Shown: positions 1 through 12,464, counted from the first letter of the stretch. The stretch is DNA of 64,000 bases from Gammaproteobacteria bacterium (GCA_016209015.1 JACQWY010000021.1:1-64000); one strand, 5' to 3'. A program made the numbers and translations. The notes: generated from the sequence alone by a model not told the origin.

Positions 1-726
<726 letters not shown>

Positions 727-732
727 CGCGTC

Positions 733-808
733 GGGGCTATAGCTCAGCTGGGAGAGCACCTGCTTTGCAAGCAGGGGGTCGGCGGTTCGATCCCGCCTAG
801 CTCCACCA
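733..808 (+). tRNA. alaT: tRNA-Ala (TGC anticodon)
   Basis: A 76-nt cloverleaf with acceptor arm GGGGCTA pairing TAGCTCC, anticodon loop TTTGCAA giving TGC, and encoded CCA. It lies 6 nt after tRNA-Ile, so both are excised from one rRNA precursor. Confidence 0.97.
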
Positions 809-1040
809 TTCACACTGAGGCCGTAATCGATAGCGCGCGCGAAGCGGTGTTATCGATTTTGGCTTCTCGAGAGAGAGCAGAGTCGGTTTCTTGCGGCCTT
901 GCTGTTTCGGCAAGGCATGTTCTTTAAAAATTTGGGAAAGTCGAATAGGCGCATTGGACATGAAAGTGTTCATTGCTTACTACATTGCATTCGCAAACAC
1001 GACCGTCTCAAGGTTCGTAACAGAACGTTTGAGGTTATAT
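809..1040 (+). other. tRNA-Ala to 23S internal transcribed spacer with boxA-like site
   Basis: This spacer carries a boxA-like antitermination sequence, TGTTCTTTAAAAAT, near 919. The last part (1021-1040) pairs with sequence just after the 23S 3' end to form the RNase III processing stalk. Confidence 0.7.
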
Positions 1041-3840
<2,800 letters not shown>

Positions 3841-3942
3841 ATATAACGCTCAAGCGTTTTGTGGTGCGAATGTAGTACCCGATTCGATTTTCCCGAATGC
3901 TGATTGCCCGCATGCGCCATGCTGCGGCCAGTCACAACAGTT

Positions 3943-4061
3943 TGCCTGGCGACAATAGCGAGTGGGAACCACCTGAATCCATCTCGAACTCAGAAGTGAA
4001 ACTGCTCAGCGCCGATGATAGTGTGGGCTCAACCATGCGAAAGTAGGACATTGCCAGGCAT
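3943..4061 (+). rRNA. rrf: 5S ribosomal RNA
   Basis: About 119 nt. The 5' TGCCTGGC pairs with the 3' GCCAGGCA. The conserved internal segment CTCGAACTCAGAAGTGAAA is present near 3983-4002. It lies about 100 nt after the 23S gene, completing the order 16S-Ile-Ala-23S-5S. Confidence 0.96.
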
Positions 4062-4070
4062 TAAGCGCGA

Positions 4071-4102
4071 AACCCCGCTGAGCAATCAGCGGGGTTTTTT
4101 TT
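4071..4102 (+). terminator. Rho-independent terminator of the rRNA operon
   Basis: An 11-bp perfect stem (AACCCCGCTGA with TCAGCGGGGTT) around a GCAA loop, followed by a run of T. It starts 10 nt after the 5S gene, so it ends the rRNA transcript. Confidence 0.95.
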
Positions 4103-4179
4103 CGCCTGGAGCTACTGAGTGACGCTCCGCGGGGCTACTCCAACAACAATGATGGACTCCCGGAAAGGCAAATATGACT

Positions 4180-4206
4180 GTAAGCGCTCCATCAACCCCG
4201 TAATTC
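4180..4206 (+). repeat. IS66 left terminal inverted repeat
   Basis: Begins GTAAGCGCTCCATCAACC and matches the reverse complement of 6641-6667 at most positions, including an unbroken first 13 bases. Confidence 0.9.
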
Positions 4207-4263
4207 CGGCGAGCTGAGCTTCGTGCGAGGGTGTCGCCTCGTTCAACGCGAGGAGTCGGCACG

Positions 4264-4593
4264 ATGTCGGAGACGAGGACCCTCACACCGCGACAGCGGT
4301 ATTGGTGCGAGCACCTGCAGGCGTGCACGGCGCGGGGCATGAGCCTCGCGGCGTACGCAGCGTCGGAAGGCGTGAGCATCGGCGCCCTCTATGAAGCGAA
4401 GTCGCGATTGCGGCGCAGCGGGTTGTGGCCGTTGCCGGGTGCGCGTTTCGTGCGCGTGCAAGCGGCGTCGCGGCAGGCGGGATCACCGGCCGGCCCGCCG
4501 CTGTACCGGGTGTCGTTGCCGAACGGCGTGGTGGTGGAGACGGCAGGCGGTGATCTGACGACGGTGCTGCGGGCGGCGGCGCACCTGCGATGA
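4264..4593 (+). CDS. tnpA: IS66 accessory protein TnpA
   Basis: A 109-residue protein with the IS66 TnpA layout. An N-terminal helical segment (PRQRYWCEHL, SLAAYAASEGVS) resembles a helix-turn-helix used for DNA binding. The C-terminal part ends in VSLPNGVVVE, typical of the family. The start at 4264 is chosen because an AGGAG sits at 4251-4255; an upstream in-frame start at 4231 has no such site. The stop overlaps the tnpB start, so the two are probably translationally coupled. TnpA is needed for IS66 transposition, but its exact role is not settled. Confidence 0.85.
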   Translation: MSETRTLTPRQRYWCEHLQACTARGMSLAAYAASEGVSIGALYEAKSRLRRSGLWPLPGARFVRVQAASRQAGSPAGPPLYRVSLPNGVVVETAGGDLTTVLRAAAHLR

Positions 4594-4946
4594 TGCGCCC
4601 GCCGAACGAGCTACCGGCCGTGTATGTGTGCGTGGCACCGGTCGACTTCCGGCTGCAGATCAACGGGCTCGCGGCCCGCGTGCAGGAGAGCCTGCTGCTC
4701 GATCCGTTGTCGGCGCAGTTGTTCGTGTTCAGCAACCACTGGCGCAACCGGGTGAAGATTTTGTATTGGGAGCGTAACGGCTTCGTGTTGTGGCAGAAGC
4801 GACTCGAGCGCGATCGCTTCTACTGGCCGCGCAGCGAAGGTGCGACGGTGAGTCTTACAGGGCAGCAGTTGAACTGGTTGCTGGACGGTTTCGACCTCTC
4901 GAAGTGGCGCGGGCATGCGCGATTGCACTACGACTACGTGGCATGA
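4590..4946 (+). CDS. tnpB: IS66 accessory protein TnpB (IS66 Orf2-like)
   Basis: A 118-residue protein with the conserved TnpB core: VDFRLQINGLAA near the N-terminus, then RNRVKILYWERNGF and LWQKRLERDRFYWP in the middle. Length and motifs match intact IS66 TnpB. The start overlaps the tnpA stop (ATGATG), and tnpC follows after about 80 nt. The protein assists transposition and has no known catalytic site. Confidence 0.9.
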   Translation: MMRPPNELPAVYVCVAPVDFRLQINGLAARVQESLLLDPLSAQLFVFSNHWRNRVKILYWERNGFVLWQKRLERDRFYWPRSEGATVSLTGQQLNWLLDGFDLSKWRGHARLHYDYVA

Positions 4947-5024
4947 CGGCGCTCGCTGAGCACCGTCTTTTCGACGCTGAAAAAATGCTGGACAACGGCG
5001 ATCGAGAGGATCATCGTCACGCCC

Positions 5025-6614
5025 ATGACCCGGCAGTCCGATGAGTTGCTACCCGATGATCTGGAGACGCTGCGCAGCGTGGTCGCACACGAGCGCGCGG
5101 TGCACCGCACGGCGTTGCAGACGCGCGATACCGAGATTGAACGGCTGCGTGAACAAGTGCGTTTGCTGCTGGCGCAACGCTTCGGTCGCAAGAGCGAGAA
5201 GCTCGCGACGGAAGAGGCGCCGCAGTTGCCTTTGTTCAACGAGGCCGAGGCTGAGGCGGCGGATCCTTCTGAAGAGGCCGCTGAAGCCGCGGAAGAGACG
5301 CCGGTCACGGCCCATACCCGCCGCCGTGGCCATCGTGCGCCGCTGCCGGCCGAGTTGCCGCGGAACGAGGTGCTGCACGATCTCGCGGCGGACGACAAAG
5401 TGTGCCCGCATGACGGCACGCCGCTCGAAGTGATGGGGGAGGAGACATCCGAACAACTGGATCTGGTGCCGGCGCAGGTGCGGGTGCTGCGTCATCGGCG
5501 GCTGAAGTATGCCTGCCCGTGCTGTCGGCAGACGGTGCGCACGGCGCCGCTCGCGGCCCAGCCGCTGCCGAAGAGCCAGGCCAGTGCCGGGCTCTTGGCC
5601 AGCGTTGCGGTGGCGAAGTACGCCGATGCGCTGCCGTTGTATCGCCAGACGGCGCAGCTCGCGCGACTCGGCCTCGTCGTGCCACGGCAGACACTGGCCA
5701 ATTGGATGGTCCGTTGTGGTGAGCTGGTGCAGCCGCTCATCAACCTGCTGCGTGACCGCCTGCTCGAGAGCGGTTATCTGCGCATGGACGAGACCACGGT
5801 GCAGGTGTTGAAAGAGCCCGGCAAGACCGCGCAGTCGACGTCCTATTTGTGGGTGCAACAGAGCGGTGAGCGCGAGCGGCCGGTGGTGCTCTACGACTAT
5901 GCCCCCACCCGCGCCGGCGAGGTACCGCTCAATCTCCTCGGTGACTTCAGCGGCTATCTGCAGACCGATGGTTATGCCGGCTATCACGCCGTGGTCGCCG
6001 CGCGCGGCTTGACTCCGCTCTACTGCTTCGCCCATGCCCGCCGTTACTTCATCGACGTGCTCAAAGGTCTCGGGGTCAATCCGAATCAGCTCCCTCACAA
6101 GCCGCCCGACAAGGCACGGCGACCGCTCAAGGCAGTCAGCTTCATTCGCCGGCTCTATGCCGTCGAGCAACGGTGGCGCGACGCCTCGCCCGACGTTCGC
6201 TATGCGGCGCGGCAGGCCCAGAGCGTGCCGGTGTTGCGCGAGCTCCGACAGTGGCTCGACGAAATGCGCCCGAAGGTGGTGCCGGAGACGCCGCTCGGCA
6301 AGGCGCTCGGTTACCTCGACCGCCATTGGGACGGCCTCATCCGCTACTGCGAGGATGGCCGCCTCGAAATCGACAACAACCGTTGTGAGAATGCGATCCG
6401 GCCCTTCGTGACCGGACGCAAGAACTGGCTCTTCTCCGACACCGTGCACGGCGCCCGGGCCAGCGCCAATCTCTACTCCCTGCTCGAAACCGCGAAGGCC
6501 AATGGCCTCGAGCCTTATGCCTATCTGCGCGGCGTGTTCACGCGCTTGCCCGCGGCCACTTCCGTCGGCGACATCGACGCGCTGCTGCCGTGGAACATCA
6601 CGCTCGCTGAGTGA
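5025..6614 (+). CDS. tnpC: IS66 transposase TnpC
   Basis: A 529-residue transposase that catalyses strand cleavage and joining. An N-terminal coiled coil (about residues 15-60) ends in RFGRKSEK. A cysteine zinc-binding segment follows, with CPHDGTPLE near 125 and YACPCC near 165. The DDE catalytic domain shows MDETTVQV, LQTDGYAGY and NRCENAIRPF, giving the expected D, D and E. The C-terminal tail matches the family. The length is normal and there is no interruption, so the element looks competent on coding grounds. The long open frame on the opposite strand (5049-6449) is a GC-driven shadow. Confidence 0.95.
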   Translation: MTRQSDELLPDDLETLRSVVAHERAVHRTALQTRDTEIERLREQVRLLLAQRFGRKSEKLATEEAPQLPLFNEAEAEAADPSEEAAEAAEETPVTAHTRRRGHRAPLPAELPRNEVLHDLAADDKVCPHDGTPLEVMGEETSEQLDLVPAQVRVLRHRRLKYACPCCRQTVRTAPLAAQPLPKSQASAGLLASVAVAKYADALPLYRQTAQLARLGLVVPRQTLANWMVRCGELVQPLINLLRDRLLESGYLRMDETTVQVLKEPGKTAQSTSYLWVQQSGERERPVVLYDYAPTRAGEVPLNLLGDFSGYLQTDGYAGYHAVVAARGLTPLYCFAHARRYFIDVLKGLGVNPNQLPHKPPDKARRPLKAVSFIRRLYAVEQRWRDASPDVRYAARQAQSVPVLRELRQWLDEMRPKVVPETPLGKALGYLDRHWDGLIRYCEDGRLEIDNNRCENAIRPFVTGRKNWLFSDTVHGARASANLYSLLETAKANGLEPYAYLRGVFTRLPAATSVGDIDALLPWNITLAE

Positions 6615-6640
6615 GTGCTACTGTCGTCTTCGGAACTACG

Positions 6641-6667
6641 CAAGAACGCGGTTTATGGAGCGCTTAC
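6641..6667 (-). repeat. IS66 right terminal inverted repeat
   Basis: Read on the minus strand it begins GTAAGCGCTCCATAAACC. It ends 53 nt after the tnpC stop and defines the right boundary of the element. Confidence 0.9.
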
Positions 6668-7337
6668 ATTGATTCTGCGGCAGAGGACCCCGCAGTTCGA
6701 GTAATCGTATTGATCGGTTCGGACGGCTGCTTCTCGGCGGAGAATGACCTCGCAGGTTTCCTTCAGCACCGTGGCGAACGGGAACGCACCGGCCCATCGC
6801 TTCATCCGTGCGCTGGCGAACACCGCAGTACCGATCGTTGCGGTTGTAGAGGGCGTTGCCGTCGGCCCCCGTGCCGTCGGCATCGGTACCACAATGTTGC
6901 TGCACTGTGACTTCGTGTATGCGACTGCACGCGCGCGCTTCTCAATGCCTTTCATCAACCTCGCCGTCGTTCCCGAGGCAGGATCTTCCTTGCTTCTCCC
7001 GAGATTGGTAGGGCACTTGCGGGCGGCAGAGCTACTCATGCTCGGCGAGTCGTTCGACGGCACAAAGGCGCGCGAATTCGGCATTGTCAGCGAAATATGC
7101 GAACCGGGCGACCTGTCGGCGACGGCACTTGAAACAGCAAAGAAGCTCGCCGCCAAGTCTCGCTCGGCGCTCAGGGCCACCAAAGCCCTGTTGAAACGGG
7201 ACCTCGAATCCCTGGGGGCGCGCATCGACGCCGAAATCTTGTCATTTACGGGTCAACTTAAGACCGTCGCCGCTCGCGAGCAATTGACGGCATTTTTGGA
7301 AAAGCGGTCGGCGGACCCAATGAAATGCAGGGACTGA
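6668..7337 (+). pseudogene. Enoyl-CoA hydratase/isomerase (crotonase) remnant, 5' end lost at the IS66 end and frameshifted
   Basis: The reading frame leaving the IS encodes DPAVRVIVLIGSDG then SAENDLAGFL, the usual crotonase oxyanion-hole region. The N-terminal 35-40 residues are missing because the IS right end lies immediately before. After about 6760 the frame shifts by one. The rest continues from 6744 as HRFIRALANTAVPIVAVVEG, GIGTTMLLHCDFVYA and VVPEAGSSLLLPRLVG, ending at 7337. The second block is typical of crotonases to the C-terminus. Loss of the start plus a frameshift makes activity unlikely. The 77 bases left of the IS do not encode an obvious matching N-terminus. Confidence 0.85.
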
Positions 7338-7561
7338 ATCGCGAGACAGGAGATAACCGCGCCGCCAGCCCTGTTGCCACCTCGCTGGAATGCGTCCGCC
7401 AGGGGCACGACCTGGTCATGATGAGACGAGCATCGAGGTCGCGGTCTGCGCGGTTCTCCAGGTGTCCTGGATAGGGTTGCGAGTAACCACTCGCCGTGCT
7501 CCGCCGGATGACAGCATCTGTCGCCGAGCTTTCCAACTGGTCGGTTGAACCGAGAAGATCC

Positions 7562-8485
7562 TCAAGCAACGAGCAAATAAATCGTCTCGACGAACTGTTT
7601 GTCGATCTCGTCCATGAGCGTCTCCCGATCGAAGTCCCACGGCAGTCCGAGCAGACTCAACGCTTCCACGTTGAATGCGTCTGCGGGCATGACTTTTTCG
7701 CAATAGCTCCCCGTGCCAGACACATTCGCCAGCATCTCAGCGACGTGGAGCACCGCCGCCTCGAGCGGGGCGACCTGGGCGCGCTGGGGATCATGATGCC
7801 ACCGGATTGCATCGCACGTGGACGCGGGCAGGTGCCAGTTCTCGACCATCATCGCGCCGAGGCTAGCATGATCGAAACCCAACCATTCCTGCTCGTCGAT
7901 ATAGAGCAAGGCCTCGTTGCCGTCCGTCGCAGGAATGATTTGGGTGGCGACTTCGGGAAAGCGGGCATTGATGAGCAAGGTGCCGATATCGTGCATCACG
8001 CCGGCGACGAATAGCCGTTCCGGGTGAAGGATATGAATTTGCTTCGCCAGGGCTTCCGCCGTCATCCCCGTGTACACGGAGTGGCGCCAGAAGGTGTTGA
8101 TATTCGTAACCTCGGCAGGAATCTTCGAGAACGTCTGGACCGCGCTCACTGCATACACCAGTCGCGCGAGCTCCTTCGTCCCGAGAATGCTGAAGGCTCT
8201 CGAAACCGTATCGACCTTGGACTGCAGCCCGTAAAAGGCGCTGTTGACCAGCTTCAGGATGCGGGCCGTCAAATTCGGGTCGCGCATGATGAGGTCGGCA
8301 AAGTCCTGCGCCGACGCCCCGTCGTCATTGAGCATTTCCCCGACTTTCAGGCACACGTCCGGAGGCGAGACGAGCGCTGACATGTCGTTGATGATGCTGC
8401 GGGCGATCCGCTCCGAGGGCGACGGACCACCCCGTTCCGGGCCTTCCCCCGGTTCGTCATGTAGCAAGGTCACGATCTTGTTCAC
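7562..8485 (-). CDS. HDOD-domain signalling protein
   Basis: A 307-residue protein with an HDOD domain, the HD-related output domain of bacterial signalling proteins, over about residues 35-240. Visible features are SPPDVCLKVGEMLND at the start of the domain, LKLVNSAFYGL, and VAGVMHDIGTLLI holding the HD-like pair. No receiver or GGDEF domain is attached. Such proteins take part in c-di-GMP, chemotaxis or stress signalling, but their activities vary, so no specific role is assigned. The start is GTG at 8485 with only a weak ribosome-binding site. The gene stands alone and convergent with the crotonase pseudogene. Confidence 0.8.
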   Translation of the reverse strand: MNKIVTLLHDEPGEGPERGGPSPSERIARSIINDMSALVSPPDVCLKVGEMLNDDGASAQDFADLIMRDPNLTARILKLVNSAFYGLQSKVDTVSRAFSILGTKELARLVYAVSAVQTFSKIPAEVTNINTFWRHSVYTGMTAEALAKQIHILHPERLFVAGVMHDIGTLLINARFPEVATQIIPATDGNEALLYIDEQEWLGFDHASLGAMMVENWHLPASTCDAIRWHHDPQRAQVAPLEAAVLHVAEMLANVSGTGSYCEKVMPADAFNVEALSLLGLPWDFDRETLMDEIDKQFVETIYLLVA

Positions 8486-8631
8486 GGCGGATAACCCTGT
8501 GGCGTGGAATCAACCCAATATTTTTCGACCCCGACCGGCATTCTCTTGAGCAGCGGTCCCCCTCGCAGTCACACTTCACCTTCGTCCAAGGATACACACT
8601 CTGAAGATAGCCTCATCCCAGGACCCCGCCA

Positions 8632-8970
8632 ATGAAATCAGGAGCACTCGCCGCTACGCTGTTCGCCGTCTCTCCGGCGGCCGCTGCCGCCCCATTGCTC
8701 GGAGCGGATCTGGAGCTGACCTGCGAGTCCGCCTTGAAACACGATTTCGAGGGACCGGATGCCGCAATGTGCGAGTGGTACGTGCGCCCCTGCGAAGTCT
8801 GCGGCATAGACAAACCGCCGTCCGGCTACTGCCTGCCTCCTCAACTCACGAGCCGCGAGCTTGCGGCGGTGATCGTTGCCGACCTCCGTACACGCGCGGA
8901 AGCCCGGGCACGTCCGGTCAAGGAGGCCGTTCAGGAAATACTGAAGTCGCGCTACCCATGTCCCCGCTGA
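8632..8970 (+). CDS. Secreted Rap1a/Tai-like small protein
   Basis: A 112-residue protein with a signal peptide (first 19 residues, ending in an alanine-rich AAAA). The mature part has six cysteines in the spacing of the Rap1a/Tai immunity family: LTCESAL, CEWYVRPCEVCG, YCLPPQLTSRELAAVIV and a C-terminal YPC. The founding members protect Serratia from its own type VI secretion amidase effectors. Many chromosomal relatives, like this one, have no T6SS neighbour, and none is visible here. The function could therefore be different. Periplasmic location is expected. Confidence 0.7.
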   Translation: MKSGALAATLFAVSPAAAAAPLLGADLELTCESALKHDFEGPDAAMCEWYVRPCEVCGIDKPPSGYCLPPQLTSRELAAVIVADLRTRAEARARPVKEAVQEILKSRYPCPR

Positions 8971-9041
8971 AGCCGCCCCGCAGGTTCGGTTCGCTGCGTT
9001 AGACTTGTCCGCTGCCCATCCAATCAGCAGCGGAGACATGC

Positions 9042-9521
9042 ATGTCCGAAATGCGCCAAGCCCCGAACGCGATTCCCGCGGCACTTCATCGCGGCGACGA
9101 CGAACTGCCCTTCGTGGAATCCGAACCGGGTGTCCTCGTGAAGCTCGTCCAGGTCGACATCCCGACAGGTCTCTGGGTCGTCAGGACGCGCTTCGCGCCC
9201 GGGCTCACCCTCCAGCGACACTTGCATACCGGAGAGGTCTACGCCTTCACCCTCAGCGGATCCTGGCGTTACCTCGAGTACCCGGAAATCAATCGTGCCG
9301 GCTCCTACCTGTTCGAGCCGGCAGGCTCCATTCACACGCTCCACGTCCTGGATTCGAATACCGAGCCGACGGACGTTTGGTTCGCGGTGAAGGGAGCGAA
9401 TTTGAATTTGAACGCGGAGGGCAAGGTCGAGGCCGTGCTCAACGCCCACAAGATGCTTCGGATCTACCGAAAGCTCTGCGCGGACATGGACATCACGAAT
9501 CCGCCTGTGATCGGCGCATGA
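9042..9521 (+). CDS. Cupin protein of the 2,4'-dihydroxyacetophenone dioxygenase type
   Basis: A 159-residue single-domain cupin. The first metal motif is visible as RHLHTGEVYAFTLSG near residues 59-73, with two His and one Glu. The second motif includes AGSIHTLHV near 97-105. The overall pattern (WVVRTRFAPG, YLEYPE, YLFEPAGS) resembles cupins annotated as 2,4'-dihydroxyacetophenone dioxygenase, which cleave a C-C bond next to a ketone using Fe. Many relatives have unknown substrates, so only the fold and metal site are firm. A GGAGAC sits just before the ATG. The downstream gene is convergent. Confidence 0.65.
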   Translation: MSEMRQAPNAIPAALHRGDDELPFVESEPGVLVKLVQVDIPTGLWVVRTRFAPGLTLQRHLHTGEVYAFTLSGSWRYLEYPEINRAGSYLFEPAGSIHTLHVLDSNTEPTDVWFAVKGANLNLNAEGKVEAVLNAHKMLRIYRKLCADMDITNPPVIGA

Positions 9522-9536
9522 GTGGAAGCGGGCGCC

Positions 9537-10028
9537 TCACTGCCATTGCGGAACTGGAGCGAATCGTGGCTTGCGCGTGAGCTGCAGGCGCACGTTGCGA
9601 AAGGCCTGCTCGATGGCCGGGTCGACGGCACCGAATTCGAGCGCGACCACCAGGTCCGTGTCCTCCGGCAGATCGTAAGGTGATTCCAGCGTGAACAATG
9701 TCACCCCGGGCGCCGCGGGCGTAATCGTCTTCGTCACCTGACGCGTCACGAGGGGCTTGCCGCGACGTGAGATCTCGAGCGTGAACGACAGTGTCGCTGG
9801 TGCAGTGAGCGTTGCCGCGTTCGCGCCGAGCGGTTCCATGTAGAGCTCGGCGATGTACGTACCCGGCGTATCGAGGTAGAGCGGTGTCGTATAGCGGTGA
9901 CGCGTGCCGAGCATCACCGACCAGTCGAGGACCTGCGCGCGGACCGGGTCGTGATAGGTGACCGCGGCCCCAGCCGGACTGAAACAGGTCAGCAGGATCA
10001 GGAGGATGCAAGGACGGAGTTGCGTCAT
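9537..10028 (-). CDS. Exported protein of unknown function
   Basis: A 163-residue protein with a clear signal peptide (hydrophobic CILLILLTCFSPAGAA, cleavage expected near residue 22). The mature part looks beta-rich, with alternating hydrophobics and segments such as GTYIAELYMEPLGANA and LSFTLEISRRGK. I recognise no family. The ATG at 10028 is preferred over an upstream TTG. It ends 15 nt from the convergent cupin gene. Confidence 0.6.
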   Translation of the reverse strand: MTQLRPCILLILLTCFSPAGAAVTYHDPVRAQVLDWSVMLGTRHRYTTPLYLDTPGTYIAELYMEPLGANAATLTAPATLSFTLEISRRGKPLVTRQVTKTITPAAPGVTLFTLESPYDLPEDTDLVVALEFGAVDPAIEQAFRNVRLQLTRKPRFAPVPQWQ

Positions 10029-10145
10029 GGGCAGCAAGGATTCCGGGCAGATTGGCGCTTCAATTTATGAGCCGCGCCACGAGAATAAGTTCGGCCGCAT
10101 CATTTTCACCCGCACCGTGCCCGAATGAATCGAGGAGTCAAGAGA

Positions 10146-12464
10146 ATGAACCGACCCGATGCCGAGCTCGCTGGACAGCGCGAGCTGCTCCGCGACAGCG
10201 CCCGCAGCTTCTGCCAGCGGGACCTCGCGGCCGGCAGATTGCACGCTTTGCGCGCGGCGAAGACCGTCTACGATCACGCCGCGTGGGCAGCCATTGCTGA
10301 ACTCGGCTGGACCGGAATTCTCGTTCCCGAGGCGGCGGGGGGCCTTGAACTCGGCCTCGCAGACGCCGCGATCGTCGCCGAGGAACTGGGCCGCGTCGTC
10401 GCGCCCGAACCTTTCGTCGAGACCGCTATCGCCGCAACGGCGCTCGCGGCGCTCGGTACGACGCCGGCAATCGAGGAATTGTTGAGCGGGATTGCAGCCG
10501 GGACGGCGATCGTGGTCCTCTCCACCGGCGCGCGTGACGTCGACGAACTGCCGCGCGTGGAATCGCAGGATGGTAACTGCGTCCTCGAGGGGATTGCACG
10601 CCACGTGCCGCTCGCGGAAGCGGCCGATGCCGTGCTCCTGGCCTGCCGCGTAGGCGGTCGCGCTGCGCTATTGCATCTCCCCCGCACGACTCCAGGCATC
10701 GACCGGCTGCGTGCCGAATGTGCCGACGGTTCCCATCACACGACGTTGCGTTTCGAGTCGACCACGTTGCCCGCCGCAGCGCTGCTCGCGAGCGGACCGG
10801 AAGCCGACGCCGCGCTCGCCGTTGCCGGCGATGCCGCGCGCCTGCTGACCGCGGCGTACGCACAGGGCCTCGCCAGCGCCGCCTTGGACTTGACGCGCGC
10901 CTATCTCGGCACTCGCGTGCAGTTCGGCCGGCGGCTCGGAAGTTTTCAGGCGCTGCAGCATCGCGCGGTCGATCTTCTCCTGCATCGTGAGCTCACCGCG
11001 GCCACGCTGGACGCGGTCCTCGAAGAGTACACGGCGAGCGCGGATCCGCTGGAGCGCACCGTCCTCGCGAGCCGTGCTGCACACCGTGCTCTCGTCGGGG
11101 CCGTCGCCATCACGCGCGACGCCGTGCAGATGCACGGCGCGATCGGCTTCACGCAGGAGTGCGACGTCGGCCTCTACCTCAATCGTGCCCTCGTGCTCGC
11201 CGCGCGCTGCGGGCATGCCGGCGGACAGCTCGCCCGGGTCGCGCGGCTCGCATCGGCAAGAATCGAAGCCGTCACCGCGACTGGGGGCGCGCGCAGCGTT
11301 CAGGCGCCCGCGGACGGCGACTGGGAGGCGCTGAGCGACGAGGATTTCCGCACGCTCGTGCGCGCATGGTTCGAGGCCGAATATCCGGCCGACCTACGCT
11401 ATCCGCCGCGGCGGCTGCATTGGAACGAAATCAAGGAGTGGTCGCTCAAGCTCTCCCGCCAGGGCTGGCTGGCCCCGAACTGGCCGCGCGAATACGGCGG
11501 GATGGGACTCGGCCCGAGCAAGCTCATGGTCTTCATCGAGGAGCAGGAACGCTGGGGCGTCGCGCGCGCACCCGATATGGGCATCACCATGGTCGGCCCG
11601 CTGCTCATCAAGCACGGCACTCCCGAGCAACGCAGCGCTTATCTGCCGAAGATCCTCGCCGGCGAGAACATCTGGTGTCAGGGCTATTCGGAACCTAACG
11701 CGGGATCGGATCTCGCGAGTCTGCGTACCGAAGCGATCATCGACGGCGATGATTTCGTGGTCACCGGCCAGAAGACGTGGACGACACTCGCGCAGGACGC
11801 GACGCACATCTTCCTGCTCGTGCGTACCGACAAGGCCGCGAAGAAGCAGGCCGGCATCAGTTTCCTGCTCGTCGACATGAATACGCCGGGCATCACGGTG
11901 CGGCCCATCCGTAACCTCGCCGGCAATCCCGAATTCTGCGAGCTCTTCTTCGACGCCGTGCGGGTGCCGCGTGCGAACCTCGTCGGCGAGATGAACAAGG
12001 GCTGGACTATCGCCAAGGCGCTGCTCGGCTTCGAGCGCGTCTTCCTCGGCAGTCCGAAGCAGTCGCAGTACGCCTTGCAGCGTCTCGCCAGAATCGCGAC
12101 CGAACGCGGCCTCTTCGCCGACGCTGCGTTCAGCGAGCGCTACACCCGTCTGCGTCTCGACGTCCTCGATCTCGAGGCGTTCTACAGGCGTTTCGCCGCA
12201 ATCGTGAAGAGCGGCGGCACGCTCGGCCCCGAGGTCTCGCTGCTCAAGATCTGGGCGACGGAAACCTATGCGCGGCTCACCGAGGCCATGCTCGAAGCAG
12301 CGGGCCCCGACGGCGGTACCCTCGGCCAGGTCGCGTTCGGTGCGAGCGAAATCGACGCCGTGGCGGCGTTCTACAACGCCCGCCCGGCGACAATCTACGG
12401 CGGCGCGAACGAGATCCAGCGCAATATCGTCGCGAAGGGCGTGCTGGATCTCCCCGACGAGTGA
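10146..12464 (+). CDS. Acyl-CoA dehydrogenase with two fused dehydrogenase domains
   Basis: A 772-residue protein, about twice the length of a normal acyl-CoA dehydrogenase. The first domain runs to about residue 370 and ends with VQMHGAIGFTQECDVGLYL, the usual end of the C-terminal helical bundle. The second has ANWPREYGG-like sequence near 440, WCQGYSEPNAGSDLA near 510, GQKTWTT near 545 and a final YGGANEIQRNIVAKGVL. This resembles the fused two-domain enzymes of steroid side-chain breakdown (FadE34 type), where one half keeps FAD and catalysis. Substrate is not predictable here. The ATG at 10146 has GAGGAG 8 nt upstream, better than the ATG at 10125. Confidence 0.85.
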   Translation: MNRPDAELAGQRELLRDSARSFCQRDLAAGRLHALRAAKTVYDHAAWAAIAELGWTGILVPEAAGGLELGLADAAIVAEELGRVVAPEPFVETAIAATALAALGTTPAIEELLSGIAAGTAIVVLSTGARDVDELPRVESQDGNCVLEGIARHVPLAEAADAVLLACRVGGRAALLHLPRTTPGIDRLRAECADGSHHTTLRFESTTLPAAALLASGPEADAALAVAGDAARLLTAAYAQGLASAALDLTRAYLGTRVQFGRRLGSFQALQHRAVDLLLHRELTAATLDAVLEEYTASADPLERTVLASRAAHRALVGAVAITRDAVQMHGAIGFTQECDVGLYLNRALVLAARCGHAGGQLARVARLASARIEAVTATGGARSVQAPADGDWEALSDEDFRTLVRAWFEAEYPADLRYPPRRLHWNEIKEWSLKLSRQGWLAPNWPREYGGMGLGPSKLMVFIEEQERWGVARAPDMGITMVGPLLIKHGTPEQRSAYLPKILAGENIWCQGYSEPNAGSDLASLRTEAIIDGDDFVVTGQKTWTTLAQDATHIFLLVRTDKAAKKQAGISFLLVDMNTPGITVRPIRNLAGNPEFCELFFDAVRVPRANLVGEMNKGWTIAKALLGFERVFLGSPKQSQYALQRLARIATERGLFADAAFSERYTRLRLDVLDLEAFYRRFAAIVKSGGTLGPEVSLLKIWATETYARLTEAMLEAAGPDGGTLGQVAFGASEIDAVAAFYNARPATIYGGANEIQRNIVAKGVLDLPDE

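Larger units (their letters stand above)
4180..6667 (+). mobile_element. IS66-family insertion sequence, complete (about 2.49 kb)
   Basis: Three genes typical of IS66 elements (tnpA, tnpB, tnpC) lie between inverted repeats of about 27 bp. The left end at 4180 and the right end at 6667 both begin GTAAGCGCTCCAT when read inward. About 22 of 27 bases match. IS66 elements usually make 8-bp target duplications. Here the flanks are ATATGACT on the left and ATTGATTC on the right, which do not match. The present junctions may therefore result from recombination or deletion rather than one simple insertion. The right end cuts into a crotonase gene. Confidence 0.93.

Noticed and set aside
8632-8970. 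Assignment of the Rap1a-like protein as a type VI immunity protein
   Set aside because: No effector or T6SS gene is nearby; only the cysteine pattern supports the family.
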